A DNA stretch of 12,286 bases, taken from positions 1-12,286 of the forward strand of contig DXYS01000088.1 of the NCBI GenBank assembly GCA_019415705.1, written 5' to 3'. This document shows, in pieces, positions 1 through 6,438 of the stretch; positions within the stretch are counted from its first letter, which is position 1; each line of letters opens with the position of its first letter. The translations under genes and the position numbers were made by a program. This DNA is from Bacteroidales bacterium (GTDB taxonomy: Bacteria; Bacteroidota; Bacteroidia; Bacteroidales; Muribaculaceae). The notes beneath the pieces were generated by a model, which saw nothing but the letters and a program-made list of their open reading frames with translations, was not told where the DNA came from and did no database searches.

Positions 1-808
<808 letters not shown>

Positions 809-1035
809 TGTATCTTGTTTGCTTATTTTTCTAAAATAATCAGGCAAGATTCTTTTTATAAAATTTTGCCTTCACAAGACCTTCAGACTGTCTGAACTGA
901 CTCGCTGTCGCTCTGACTTATCGGTTTAAGAATTGACTTGAGTGCAATGCTCTCTTGTACTACTCTTAATGTCTATTGTAATCGTTTCAATGTTCTCTTC
1001 TCGGGTTGTTCGGCGATAGCCGCGTCCCTGAAAGC
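809..1035 (-). promoter_or_regulatory. 16S rRNA leader with possible boxB/boxA-like antitermination elements
   Basis: This is the transcribed spacer between the inferred P2 start (about 1034) and the mature 16S 5' end. Reading the minus strand, it contains an imperfect hairpin GAG-A-GC-ATT-GC-A-CTC (940-954), followed after 7 bases by TTCTTAAAC (924-932). That sequence resembles the core of the E. coli rrn boxA (CTCTTTAAC) at 7 of 9 positions. In E. coli rRNA leaders boxB precedes boxA, the same order as here. Further down come a 15-base palindrome (882-896) and a GGCAA...TTGCC stem (about 842-869) that could take part in processing. The boxA/boxB reading is tentative because the Bacteroidota versions of these elements are not known to me in detail. 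Confidence 0.4.
882..896. repeat. 15-base perfect palindrome in the rRNA leader
   Basis: TTCAGAC-T-GTCTGAA is an inverted repeat with 7-base arms around a single central base. As RNA it can only close as a shorter stem with a wider loop. As DNA it has the symmetry of a dimeric protein site. It lies inside the transcribed leader, about 75 bases upstream of the mature 16S 5' end. Nothing in the sequence identifies a binding protein. Confidence 0.6.
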
Positions 1036-1040
1036 GGATG

Positions 1041-1072
1041 CAAAGTTACATCAAGTTTTTCAACCGTGCAAA
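1041..1072 (-). promoter_or_regulatory. rRNA operon promoter P2 (Bacteroidota type)
   Basis: The minus strand reads TTTG (1072-1069), exactly 20 bp, then TAACTTTG (1048-1041). This matches the Bacteroidota primary sigma-factor consensus of a -33 TTTG box and a -7 TAnnTTTG box with 19-21 bp spacing. Transcription should start near 1034, giving a leader of about 225 nt before mature 16S. The bases after the -7 box (CATCCGC) are GC-rich, as is common in stringently controlled rRNA promoters of other bacteria; stringent control here is inference. Confidence 0.88.
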
Positions 1073-1175
1073 TCTTTATCGTATTTTTAACCGGCTTTAA
1101 CAGTTGCGCCGCGTGGCGCCTACCCGTCTTAGCCCGTCCTGCCTCCTTGGCTCGCTTGCCTGCCGAAAACGTTTG

Positions 1176-1207
1176 CAAAATTAGATACTTTAATTTTAAC
1201 CTCCAAA
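1176..1207 (-). promoter_or_regulatory. rRNA operon promoter P1 (Bacteroidota type, distal)
   Basis: The minus strand reads TTTG (1207-1204), exactly 20 bp, then TAATTTTG (1183-1176). It is a full match to the same consensus as P2 and lies 135 bp upstream of it. Transcription should start near 1169, within or beside the 8-base palindrome AAACGTTT (1167-1174). The DNA upstream of the -33 box (1208-1250) is strongly AT-rich, which would suit an UP-element contact by the alpha C-terminal domain; that part is inference. Confidence 0.86.
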
Positions 1208-1374
1208 TATTTTGAACTGAAATTTATGTTATAAAACATACTTTCCTCCCATAAGACTGATTGCCAGCGACAAAAATTTTCATTCAATCGAGCGTCGTTT
1301 TAACATACAAATATTTAAGTCATCGTCAATCGTGGTATTTTAGATAAACATGTTGGTAATATCAGCCAATACGA

Positions 1375-1405
1375 TTTGACATCAGCACATTTTTTAGTAA
1401 CTTCG
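1375..1405 (+). promoter_or_regulatory. Promoter of the DUF1460 amidase gene
   Basis: TTTG at 1375-1378, a 19-bp spacer, and TAACTTCG at 1398-1405 fit the Bacteroidota promoter pattern with one mismatch in the -7 box (TTCG instead of TTTG). The predicted start near 1412 leaves a 5' leader of only about 11 nt before the ATG at 1423, so initiation would be nearly leaderless and cannot use a Shine-Dalgarno sequence. The mismatch suggests weaker expression than the rRNA or eno promoters. Confidence 0.6.
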
Positions 1406-1422
1406 TATATTAATTTTTTCAT

Positions 1423-2310
1423 ATGCATTTTAGTCTCAAATATATTATTGCGGTATCATCCCTGTCGATGTGCATCTGTAATTCGGCTTCCGCTGCCGGC
1501 TCATCAAGAGTCAGATTTCACGACGAGGGACGCGACACAACACGCATCAACGAGATACTGATTGATGCTGAAGGTCATAAATTCGCCAACCCAAGCGAGT
1601 GTGTGGGATATATAGGACGCCGTTTCATAGACACGCCCTATGTGGCGCATACTCTCGAATCGGATGACAACACCGAATGGCTGACAATCAATCTCGACGA
1701 GCTAGACTGCACGACTTTTGTCGAGACCGCGCTTGCGATGGCCTATACTGTTGGCGAACGGCGCTCGTCGTGGCGCGATTATATATATAATCTTGAGCGT
1801 CTGAGATATCGCGGCGGAGAGGCCGACGGATACGGCTCGCGACTGCACTATATCTGCGACTGGATTGTTGACAATGTGCATCGCGGCAATTTTGTAGATG
1901 CGACAAATCTGTTTGACCCGGTGTCGCACATGGTCAGAACGATTGACTTTATGAGCTCCAACCGCGACCGCTATCCCGCGCTCAAGGATTCAACATCATT
2001 CGCACGCATAAAAAGCATCGAATCGGGTTACCGCAATCATCGCTTTCCCTATATCAAATCCCGCGACCTCGGCAACAAAGCCATAAAAGCAAAATTACGT
2101 GACGGAGATGTAGTCGGGTTGGTCAGCTCCCTTAAAAATCTTGACGTGACTCATATGGGCATCATTGTAAAAGGCGACGACGGAGAGCCTCATCTTATGC
2201 ACGCCTCGATGCCAGAGGGCAAAGTAGTTGTCACAAAACAGCCGTTGAATGATTTTATGCGGCGCAACCGTCAGTTTATAGGCATACGCGTGATACGGCT
2301 TGCCGAATAA
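1423..2310 (+). CDS. Secreted DUF1460 (NlpC/P60-type) N-acetylmuramoyl-L-alanine amidase-like protein
   Basis: This 295-residue protein has the marks of the DUF1460 family (PF07313). Its characterised Bacteroides members are cysteine amidases that cut between the MurNAc sugar and the first L-alanine of peptidoglycan. The N-terminus is a signal peptide: K6, a hydrophobic stretch at about residues 7-19, then ASA|A with cleavage probably after residue 24. Cys17 and Cys19 do not sit in a good lipobox, so export to the periplasm is more likely than lipidation. The probable nucleophile is Cys96 in LDCTTFVE, and the likely catalytic histidine is His244 in VTHMGI, with HASMPEGKVVV (260-270) as the conserved C-terminal strand. 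The start at 1423 leaves a complete signal peptide. It is the only plus-strand gene, has its own promoter and terminator, and is not in an operon, so the context does not reveal its partners. Family is confident; exact bond specificity is inferred. Confidence 0.87.
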   Translation: MHFSLKYIIAVSSLSMCICNSASAAGSSRVRFHDEGRDTTRINEILIDAEGHKFANPSECVGYIGRRFIDTPYVAHTLESDDNTEWLTINLDELDCTTFVETALAMAYTVGERRSSWRDYIYNLERLRYRGGEADGYGSRLHYICDWIVDNVHRGNFVDATNLFDPVSHMVRTIDFMSSNRDRYPALKDSTSFARIKSIESGYRNHRFPYIKSRDLGNKAIKAKLRDGDVVGLVSSLKNLDVTHMGIIVKGDDGEPHLMHASMPEGKVVVTKQPLNDFMRRNRQFIGIRVIRLAE

Positions 2311-2344
2311 TTCACCCACCATCGTAAACACCGGATAATATAAT

Positions 2345-2384
2345 CGGCCGCTCTGACTATTGTCGGAACGGCCGGTTTTCTGTT
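2345..2384 (+). terminator. Rho-independent terminator of the DUF1460 gene
   Basis: The plus strand has CGGCCG-CTCTGAC, loop TATT, GTCGGAA-CGGCCG (2345-2376). This is a 13-pair stem with one mismatch and one G-U pair, followed by GTTTTCTGTTT. It lies 34 bases after the stop codon. Confidence 0.78.
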
Positions 2385-2456
2385 TATACAGTAGTTTTAT
2401 TCGATGGGGAGATTGCGCACACATCACCACCGGTGACGGATGTCTGCAACAAAACT

Positions 2457-2492
2457 AAAAAGCGAAATCCGCCGGAGCAGATTTCGCTTTTA
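2457..2492 (-). terminator. Terminator of eno, symmetric and probably bidirectional
   Basis: AAAAGCGAAATC (2458-2469) and GATTTCGCTTTT (2480-2491) form a perfect 12-bp stem around a 10-base loop. On the minus strand the stem ends in a T run (CTTTTTAGTTTTG), about 20 bases after the eno stop codon. The A and T ends are symmetric, so it can also stop plus-strand transcripts that pass the terminator at 2345-2384. Confidence 0.9.
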
Positions 2493-2512
2493 ATGAGAAT
2501 ATGTATGACTTA

Positions 2513-3802
2513 TTATGAACGCTTGGTCTTTTTGCCATAACCGTACTGAGCGGCAGCGCCGAGCTGCTCCTCGATGCGGAGAAGCTGGTTGTATTTGGCC
2601 ATACGGTCAGAACGGCTTGCAGAACCTGTCTTAATCTGGCCTGCGTTGGTAGCGACAGCGAGGTCGGCGATAGTAGCGTCCTCGGTCTCGCCCGAACGGT
2701 GAGAGATGACTGCTGTATAGCCGTTGCGCTGAGCGAGCTCGACAGCGCGGAGTGTCTCTGTGAGCGAGCCAATCTGATTTACTTTGACAAGGATTGAGTT
2801 AGCGCAGCCAAGCTCGATGCCTTTCTTGAGGAATTTGACGTTGGTCACAAACAGGTCATCACCGACGAGCTGGCAACGGTCACCGATGAGGTCGGTAAGA
2901 ATCTTCCAGCCTTCCCAGTCGCCTTCGGCCATGCCGTCCTCGATTGAATCGATGGGATATTTCTCAACGAGTTCTTTGAGGAACTCGGCCTGCTGCTGAG
3001 AGGTGAGTTTGGGAGCGTCAGCGCCCTGCTTCCATGTGTAGTCATATACGCCGTCTTTGTAGAACTCAGACGAAGCGCAGTCGAGACCGATTGTTACGTC
3101 GCGGCCGGGAACATAGCCGGCAGCCTCGATGGCTTTGATGATGACGTTGAGAGCATCCTCTGTGCCGTCAAGTGCGGGAGCGAAACCGCCTTCGTCGCCC
3201 ACAGCCGTGCTGAGGTTACGGTCATGGAGGACTTTTTTGAGGTTATGGAACACTTCTGTGCCCATACGGATACCCTCGTGGAACGATGTAGCGCCGATAG
3301 GACGAATCATGAATTCCTGAAAGCAGATAGGAGCGTCAGAGTGAGCACCGCCGTTGATGATGTTCATCATAGGCACGGGGAGAACGTATGTGTTGCAGCC
3401 GCCTACATATTTGTAGAGGGGAAGGTCGAGATAGTCTGCTGCTGCTTTAGCGACAGCGAGTGACACACCGAGGATGGCGTTGGCGCCAAGGTTTGATTTA
3501 GTCTCTGTACCGTCGAGCTCGAGCATTTTCTCGTCGATGGCAATCTGGTCGAGAGCCGACATGCCGACAAGGGCCTCGGCGATAGGACCGTTTACGTTTG
3601 CAACGGCTTTCTGGACACCTTTGCCCATGTAGCGTGATTTGTCACCGTCGCGGAGCTCGAGAGCTTCGTTGACGCCTGTAGAGGCGCCTGAGGGAACAGA
3701 TGCACGACCGAAAGCTCCTGATTCAAGGATTACGTCGACTTCAACTGTGGGGTTGCCTCGCGAGTCGAGGACTTCGCGGCCAATGATTTTTTCGATTTTC
3801 AT
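2513..3802 (-). CDS. eno: Enolase (phosphopyruvate hydratase)
   Basis: The 429-residue product is a full-length bacterial enolase, which interconverts 2-phosphoglycerate and phosphoenolpyruvate in cytoplasmic glycolysis and gluconeogenesis. The mobile loop SGASTG holds Ser41. Substrate and catalytic residues are present: His154 (GGAHSD), Glu163 (QEFM), Glu204 (VGDEGGFAP) and Lys340 (ILVKVNQIG), with His368 (SHRSGETED) and Lys391 (IKTGSASRSDR). The Mg2+ ligands are Asp241 (GLDCASSEF), Glu288 (SIEDGM) and Asp315 (GDDLFVTN). All are equivalents of the E. coli and yeast active site. The N-terminus MKIEKIIGREVLDSRGNPTVEV matches the usual start. It is transcribed alone from the promoter at 3869-3899 with a leader of about 60 nt and ends at the 2457-2492 terminator. 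It is separated from the upstream ribosomal operon by the terminator at 3921-3988. The C-terminal tail GKKTKRS is basic, otherwise nothing is unusual. Confidence 0.98.
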   Translation of the reverse strand: MKIEKIIGREVLDSRGNPTVEVDVILESGAFGRASVPSGASTGVNEALELRDGDKSRYMGKGVQKAVANVNGPIAEALVGMSALDQIAIDEKMLELDGTETKSNLGANAILGVSLAVAKAAADYLDLPLYKYVGGCNTYVLPVPMMNIINGGAHSDAPICFQEFMIRPIGATSFHEGIRMGTEVFHNLKKVLHDRNLSTAVGDEGGFAPALDGTEDALNVIIKAIEAAGYVPGRDVTIGLDCASSEFYKDGVYDYTWKQGADAPKLTSQQQAEFLKELVEKYPIDSIEDGMAEGDWEGWKILTDLIGDRCQLVGDDLFVTNVKFLKKGIELGCANSILVKVNQIGSLTETLRAVELAQRNGYTAVISHRSGETEDATIADLAVATNAGQIKTGSASRSDRMAKYNQLLRIEEQLGAAAQYGYGKKTKRS

Positions 3803-3868
3803 AATTTCGTTTTATTTAAAGACTTAGTCAATATTATTTGATTTGTTTTATGTCTTGTTTATGCTTGG

Positions 3869-3899
3869 CAAAGTTACTAATTATTTGTTGATATGCAAA
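3869..3899 (-). promoter_or_regulatory. Promoter of eno (Bacteroidota type)
   Basis: The minus strand reads TTTG (3899-3896), 19 bp, then TAACTTTG (3876-3869), a perfect match to the Bacteroidota -33/-7 consensus. The -7 box is identical to that of rRNA promoter P2. The predicted start near 3862 gives a leader of about 60 nt, which is A/T-rich and has no Shine-Dalgarno sequence before the ATG (TAAAACGAAATT). Confidence 0.88.
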
Positions 3900-3920
3900 A
3901 TTTTAGTGATGCGTTGCCCT

Positions 3921-3988
3921 AAAAAATAACACTGCCCCGCGCGGGTCTCCTGACGGGAGATAACGCAAGGCAGTGTATGTTATTTTAT
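3921..3988 (-). terminator. Terminator at the end of the spc-alpha ribosomal operon
   Basis: The arms AAAATAAC-ACTGCC (3923-3936) and GGCAGT, a 4-base bulge, GTTATTTT (3969-3987) form a long outer stem. Inside it are the self-complementary CCCGCGCGGG (3935-3944) and a TCTCC-TGACG-GGAGA hairpin (3946-3960). On the minus strand the structure runs into TTATTTTTT. It lies about 40 bases after the rplQ stop codon and insulates eno from the ribosomal operon. The A/T flanks make it potentially active in both directions. Confidence 0.88.
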
Positions 3989-4029
3989 CGGCAATCGTCA
4001 GCGCCGGAGCGCCTGATGCCTGACGCCAT

Positions 4030-4521
4030 TTACTCGGCTGCGGGAGCCTCTGCAGCGGGGGCTTCGGCAGCGGGAGCGGCTTCGGCAGCGGGAGCGGCAG
4101 ATTTCTTGCGCGAGCGGCGTGTGGTCTTGGCTTTAGTCTCTTTCTTGTCTTTGAGCATGTTCTCGTTGTAGTCTACAAGCTCAATGAAGCAAGTTTTGGC
4201 ATTGTCACCGAGACGATAGCCGGTCTTGAGGATACGGGTATAGCCTCCGGGACGGTCAGCAATCTTGGTGGCGATGTCGCCGAAGAGCTCTTTGACAGCC
4301 TCTTTGTTCTGAAGATAGCTGAAGACCAGACGGCGGTTTGACATATTGTCGTTCTTAGCGCGGTTGATAAGGGGCTCGGCATAGATGCGCAGAGCTTTAG
4401 CTTTGGCGAGCGTCGTGTTGATGCGCTTGTGCATGATCAGTGAGATGGTCATGTTAGCGAGCAGGGCGTCACGATGGGCTTTTGTGCGGCTAAGGTGGTT
4501 AAATTTCTTATTGTGTCTCAT
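4030..4521 (-). CDS. rplQ: 50S ribosomal protein L17 (bL17) with Ala/Pro/Glu-rich tail
   Basis: Residues 1-125 are a typical L17: MRHNKKFNHLSRTKAHR at the start, NMTISLIMHKRINTTLAKAKALR (about 23-45), then RLVFSYLQNKEAVKELF and GGYTRILKTGYRLGDNA. L17 sits near the exit of the polypeptide tunnel on the large subunit. E. coli L17 has 127 residues; this one has 163. The extra part is a basic linker (KETKAKTTRRSRKK, about 127-140) followed by a low-complexity tail made of two AAPAAE and two APAAE units (see the repeat at 4033-4098). C-terminal extensions of L17 occur in other Bacteroidales, so the tail is probably real and not a misread frame. It is the last gene of the operon, starts 6 bases after the rpoA stop codon, and is followed by the 3921-3988 terminator. 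Confidence 0.97.
   Translation of the reverse strand: MRHNKKFNHLSRTKAHRDALLANMTISLIMHKRINTTLAKAKALRIYAEPLINRAKNDNMSNRRLVFSYLQNKEAVKELFGDIATKIADRPGGYTRILKTGYRLGDNAKTCFIELVDYNENMLKDKKETKAKTTRRSRKKSAAPAAEAAPAAEAPAAEAPAAE
4033..4098 (-). repeat. Tandem repeats encoding the L17 C-terminal tail
   Basis: Four direct repeats end the rplQ reading frame. Two are identical 18-bp units (ttcggcagcgggagcggc at 4063-4080 and 4081-4098) and two are diverged 15-bp units (4033-4047 and 4048-4062). They encode AAPAAE, AAPAAE, APAAE and APAAE. All unit lengths are multiples of three, so gain or loss of a unit keeps the frame. The perfect 18-bp copy suggests a recent duplication. Confidence 0.88.
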
Positions 4522-4527
4522 CGTTTA

Positions 4528-5520
4528 TCAGTCTTTATCTAATTTGTATTTTGAAATATCCATTCCGAACGACAGGTTGAGACTCGTGAGCAGGTCTTCG
4601 AGCTCAGAGAGAGATTTTTTACCAAAGTTACGGAACTTAAGAAGGTCGGTCTTGTTGAAGACGACGAGCTCGGCGAGTGTGTCGACCTCGGCGCTCTTGA
4701 GACAGTTGAGGGCGCGGACGGTAAGATCCATATCGACGAGCTTGGTCTTGAGAAGCTGACGCATCTTGAGCACTTCCTCGTCAAACTCTTCGTTTGAATC
4801 ACTCTCGGTTGTTTCGAGAGTTATCTTCTCGTCAGAGAAGAGCATGAAGTGATAGATGAGTATTTTAGCGGCCTCTTTGAGCGCGTCTTTAGGGAGGATC
4901 GAGCCGTTGGTTGTAATCTCGATGGTCAGTTTGTCATAGTCGGTCTTCTGGTCGACACGGAAGTTCTCAACGGTGTATTTGACGTTCTTAATCGGCGTGT
5001 AAGTCGAGTCGATTGCGATGACGTCTATCTCGTCGTTGGGATTCTGATTCTCTTCCGCGGGTATCCATGAGCGACCTTTGTTGACGGTCAGCGTGATGTT
5101 AAAGCTTGCTGCGGGGTCGAGATGACAGATGACCAAATCGGGATTCATGACCTCAAAGCCTGTAAGGGCCTTGCTGATATCTGCTGCTGTAAATTCCTCA
5201 GTGCCTGATACAGTAATCGTCACTTTCTCGAAGTCGGTGTCTTCGACGGTCTGCTTGAGGTCGACCTTTTTAAGATTAAGGATGATGTTTGTGACATCTT
5301 CCTTAACGCCGGGGATGGTATCGAATTCGTGTTTGACGCCGTCAATCTTAATCGAAGAGATTGCGTAGCCCTCGAGTGAGGAGAGGAGGACGCGACGGAG
5401 GGCGTTGCCCACGGTGATGCCATAGCCGGGTTCCAAAGGCTTGAACTCAAATTTGCCGTAGAAGTTGTCGGCTTCCAACATGAGGACTTTGTCAGGTTTT
5501 TGGAATGCTAAGATAGCCAT
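4528..5520 (-). CDS. rpoA: DNA-directed RNA polymerase subunit alpha
   Basis: The 330-residue product has both domains of alpha. The N-terminal domain (about 1-235) dimerises and scaffolds beta and beta'; it carries GNALRRVLLSSLEGYAI (38-54) and the EFDTIPGVKEDVTNIILNLK stretch. A linker rich in acidic residues (about 237-250) leads to the C-terminal domain (about 258-320) with its helix-hairpin-helix. Residues matching the E. coli UP-element DNA-binding surface are kept: Arg269, Asn272, Cys273 and Lys275 (VRALNCLK), and Gly300, Lys302 and Ser303 (NFGKKSLSE). This suggests that alpha still reads AT-rich DNA upstream of promoters such as rRNA P1. The start at 5520 follows the rpsD stop by 22 bases, without a Shine-Dalgarno sequence. 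rplQ follows after 6 bases. Placement between rpsD and rplQ is the classical alpha-operon order. Confidence 0.98.
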   Translation of the reverse strand: MAILAFQKPDKVLMLEADNFYGKFEFKPLEPGYGITVGNALRRVLLSSLEGYAISSIKIDGVKHEFDTIPGVKEDVTNIILNLKKVDLKQTVEDTDFEKVTITVSGTEEFTAADISKALTGFEVMNPDLVICHLDPAASFNITLTVNKGRSWIPAEENQNPNDEIDVIAIDSTYTPIKNVKYTVENFRVDQKTDYDKLTIEITTNGSILPKDALKEAAKILIYHFMLFSDEKITLETTESDSNEEFDEEVLKMRQLLKTKLVDMDLTVRALNCLKSAEVDTLAELVVFNKTDLLKFRNFGKKSLSELEDLLTSLNLSFGMDISKYKLDKD

Positions 5521-5542
5521 GGATCTGAGGTATTAACAGTTA

Positions 5543-6148
5543 TTATTTAGAGTAGAGCTCGACGATGAGCTGCTCCTTGATGTTCTCGGGGATGTCTTCG
5601 CGTGCGGGCACGTGGAGGAGTTTACCGGCCTTGAGGCTTTCATCCCATTCTAACCAAGGATATTTGCTGTGGTTGAAACCGGCGAGAGCGTCGGCAATCA
5701 CTTCGAGAGATTTAGATTTCTCGCGCACACCGACAACATCACCGGGTTTTACGTGATAAGAGGCGATGTTGACGATTTCACCGTTAACGGTGATGTGACG
5801 GTGAAGCACCAATTGACGTGCGGCGGCACGTGTGGGAGCAATACCGAGACGGAACACTACATTGTCGAGACGAGACTCGAGAAGTTGCAGCAGAATCTCA
5901 CCGGTAATACCCTTAAGGTTTGATGCTTTCTCGAAGAGGTTGCGGAACTGTTTCTCGAGTACGCCGTAAGTGTATTTGGCTTTTTGTTTTTCGCGAAGCT
6001 GGACACCGTACTCAGAAGTTTTGCGACGACGGTTCTGACCGTGCTGGCCGGGGGGGAAGTTGCGGCGTTGGAGCACTTTGTCAGCGCCGAAGATAGGTTC
6101 GCCGAATTTGCGTGCGATTTTGGTCTTAGGACCTGTGTATCTTGCCAT
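5543..6148 (-). CDS. rpsD: 30S ribosomal protein S4 (uS4)
   Basis: The 201-residue protein is a complete S4, a primary binder of 16S rRNA in 30S assembly. It begins MARYTGPKTKIARKFGEPI and contains FPPGQHGQ (31-38). The S4 RNA-binding domain spans about 91-150 (ESRLDNVVFRLGIAPTRAAA, then RQLVLHRHITVNG). The N-terminal region has no cysteines, so it is the zinc-free form. S4 is the autoregulator of its operon in E. coli and of its own gene in Bacillus. Here the gene is preceded by a 290-bp structured non-coding gap (6149-6438), unlike every other junction in the operon, which makes own-leader control plausible. rpoA follows 22 bases after its stop. The start is preceded by A-rich sequence with no Shine-Dalgarno element. 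Confidence 0.98.
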   Translation of the reverse strand: MARYTGPKTKIARKFGEPIFGADKVLQRRNFPPGQHGQNRRRKTSEYGVQLREKQKAKYTYGVLEKQFRNLFEKASNLKGITGEILLQLLESRLDNVVFRLGIAPTRAAARQLVLHRHITVNGEIVNIASYHVKPGDVVGVREKSKSLEVIADALAGFNHSKYPWLEWDESLKAGKLLHVPAREDIPENIKEQLIVELYSK

Positions 6149-6438
6149 TGTGGTTTAAATCAGTTTAAGTTGTCTGACAGGCGGTCTGTTTTTGTCCCCG
6201 GGGCACCGGGCCGTTGCGACGGCGCTTATGAGCGCTTGGCGTTAACGGCTCTGTTTATATATGGGGTGAATGTCTTTTAGTGCAGCCGCGACCATAGAGA
6301 GGTGATAGAAATTATGGTCTATTCACGTTTGACATTCCGGCAATTATGTTGTTTTTAGCCGCCGGGGCCACAGAGCTGTCTGTCTTTTGTTTTGGATGTT
6401 TTACTAAAAGGGTAAGTTAGAGAGTCTTTGACTGATTA
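6149..6438 (-). ncRNA. Structured rpsK-rpsD intercistronic region, candidate S4 autoregulatory leader
   Basis: This 290-bp gap within an otherwise tight operon contains no convincing gene. It holds several inverted repeats: ACAGA-GCTG-TCTGT (6370-6383); CCGGC/GCCGG (6337-6341 with 6361-6365); GACCATA/TATGGTC (6290-6296 with 6313-6319); GCCGTT/AACGGC (6210-6215 with 6244-6249) enclosing GCGCT-TATG-AGCGC (6222-6235); and CCCGG/CCGGG (6197-6201 with 6206-6210). No Bacteroidota promoter pattern is seen in it, so it is most likely read as part of the operon transcript. S4 is a known translational autoregulator in other phyla, and I recall that an S4 leader RNA has been proposed for Bacteroidia; whether this is that motif needs a covariance-model search. 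Individual pairings are by eye only. Confidence 0.5.

Larger units (their letters stand above)
809..1422. other. Divergent intergenic control region between 16S rRNA and the amidase gene
   Basis: This 614-bp stretch contains no credible protein gene. On the minus strand it holds tandem rRNA promoters (P1 1176-1207, P2 1041-1072) and the rRNA leader (about 809-1035). The segment between the promoters contains a GCGCC-GCGT-GGCGC hairpin at 1106-1119 and a minus-strand stretch rich in GG runs at about 1116-1165. The block at 1208-1374 is AT-rich and otherwise without recognisable structure; its part next to P1 could serve as an UP-element-like contact for the alpha C-terminal domain (inference). 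On the plus strand, the amidase promoter lies at 1375-1405. A minus-strand open frame at 987-1178 overlaps both promoter regions and resembles no known protein. Confidence 0.8.

Noticed and set aside
987..1178. 63-codon minus-strand open frame between 16S and the amidase gene
   Set aside because: It spans rRNA promoter P2 and reaches into P1, is rich in Arg/Lys by virtue of the GG-rich spacer, and has no recognisable domain or start context.
2095..2430. 111-codon minus-strand open frame antisense to the end of the amidase gene
   Set aside because: It overlaps a well-supported gene and runs through its terminator. The composition looks like a shadow frame and there is no promoter.
6242..6295. 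17-codon open frame (minus strand, starting MVAALKDIHP) in the rpsK-rpsD gap
   Set aside because: Too short to judge, begins inside a hairpin arm, and has no ribosome-binding context. Kept only as a possibility for a leader peptide if conserved in relatives.
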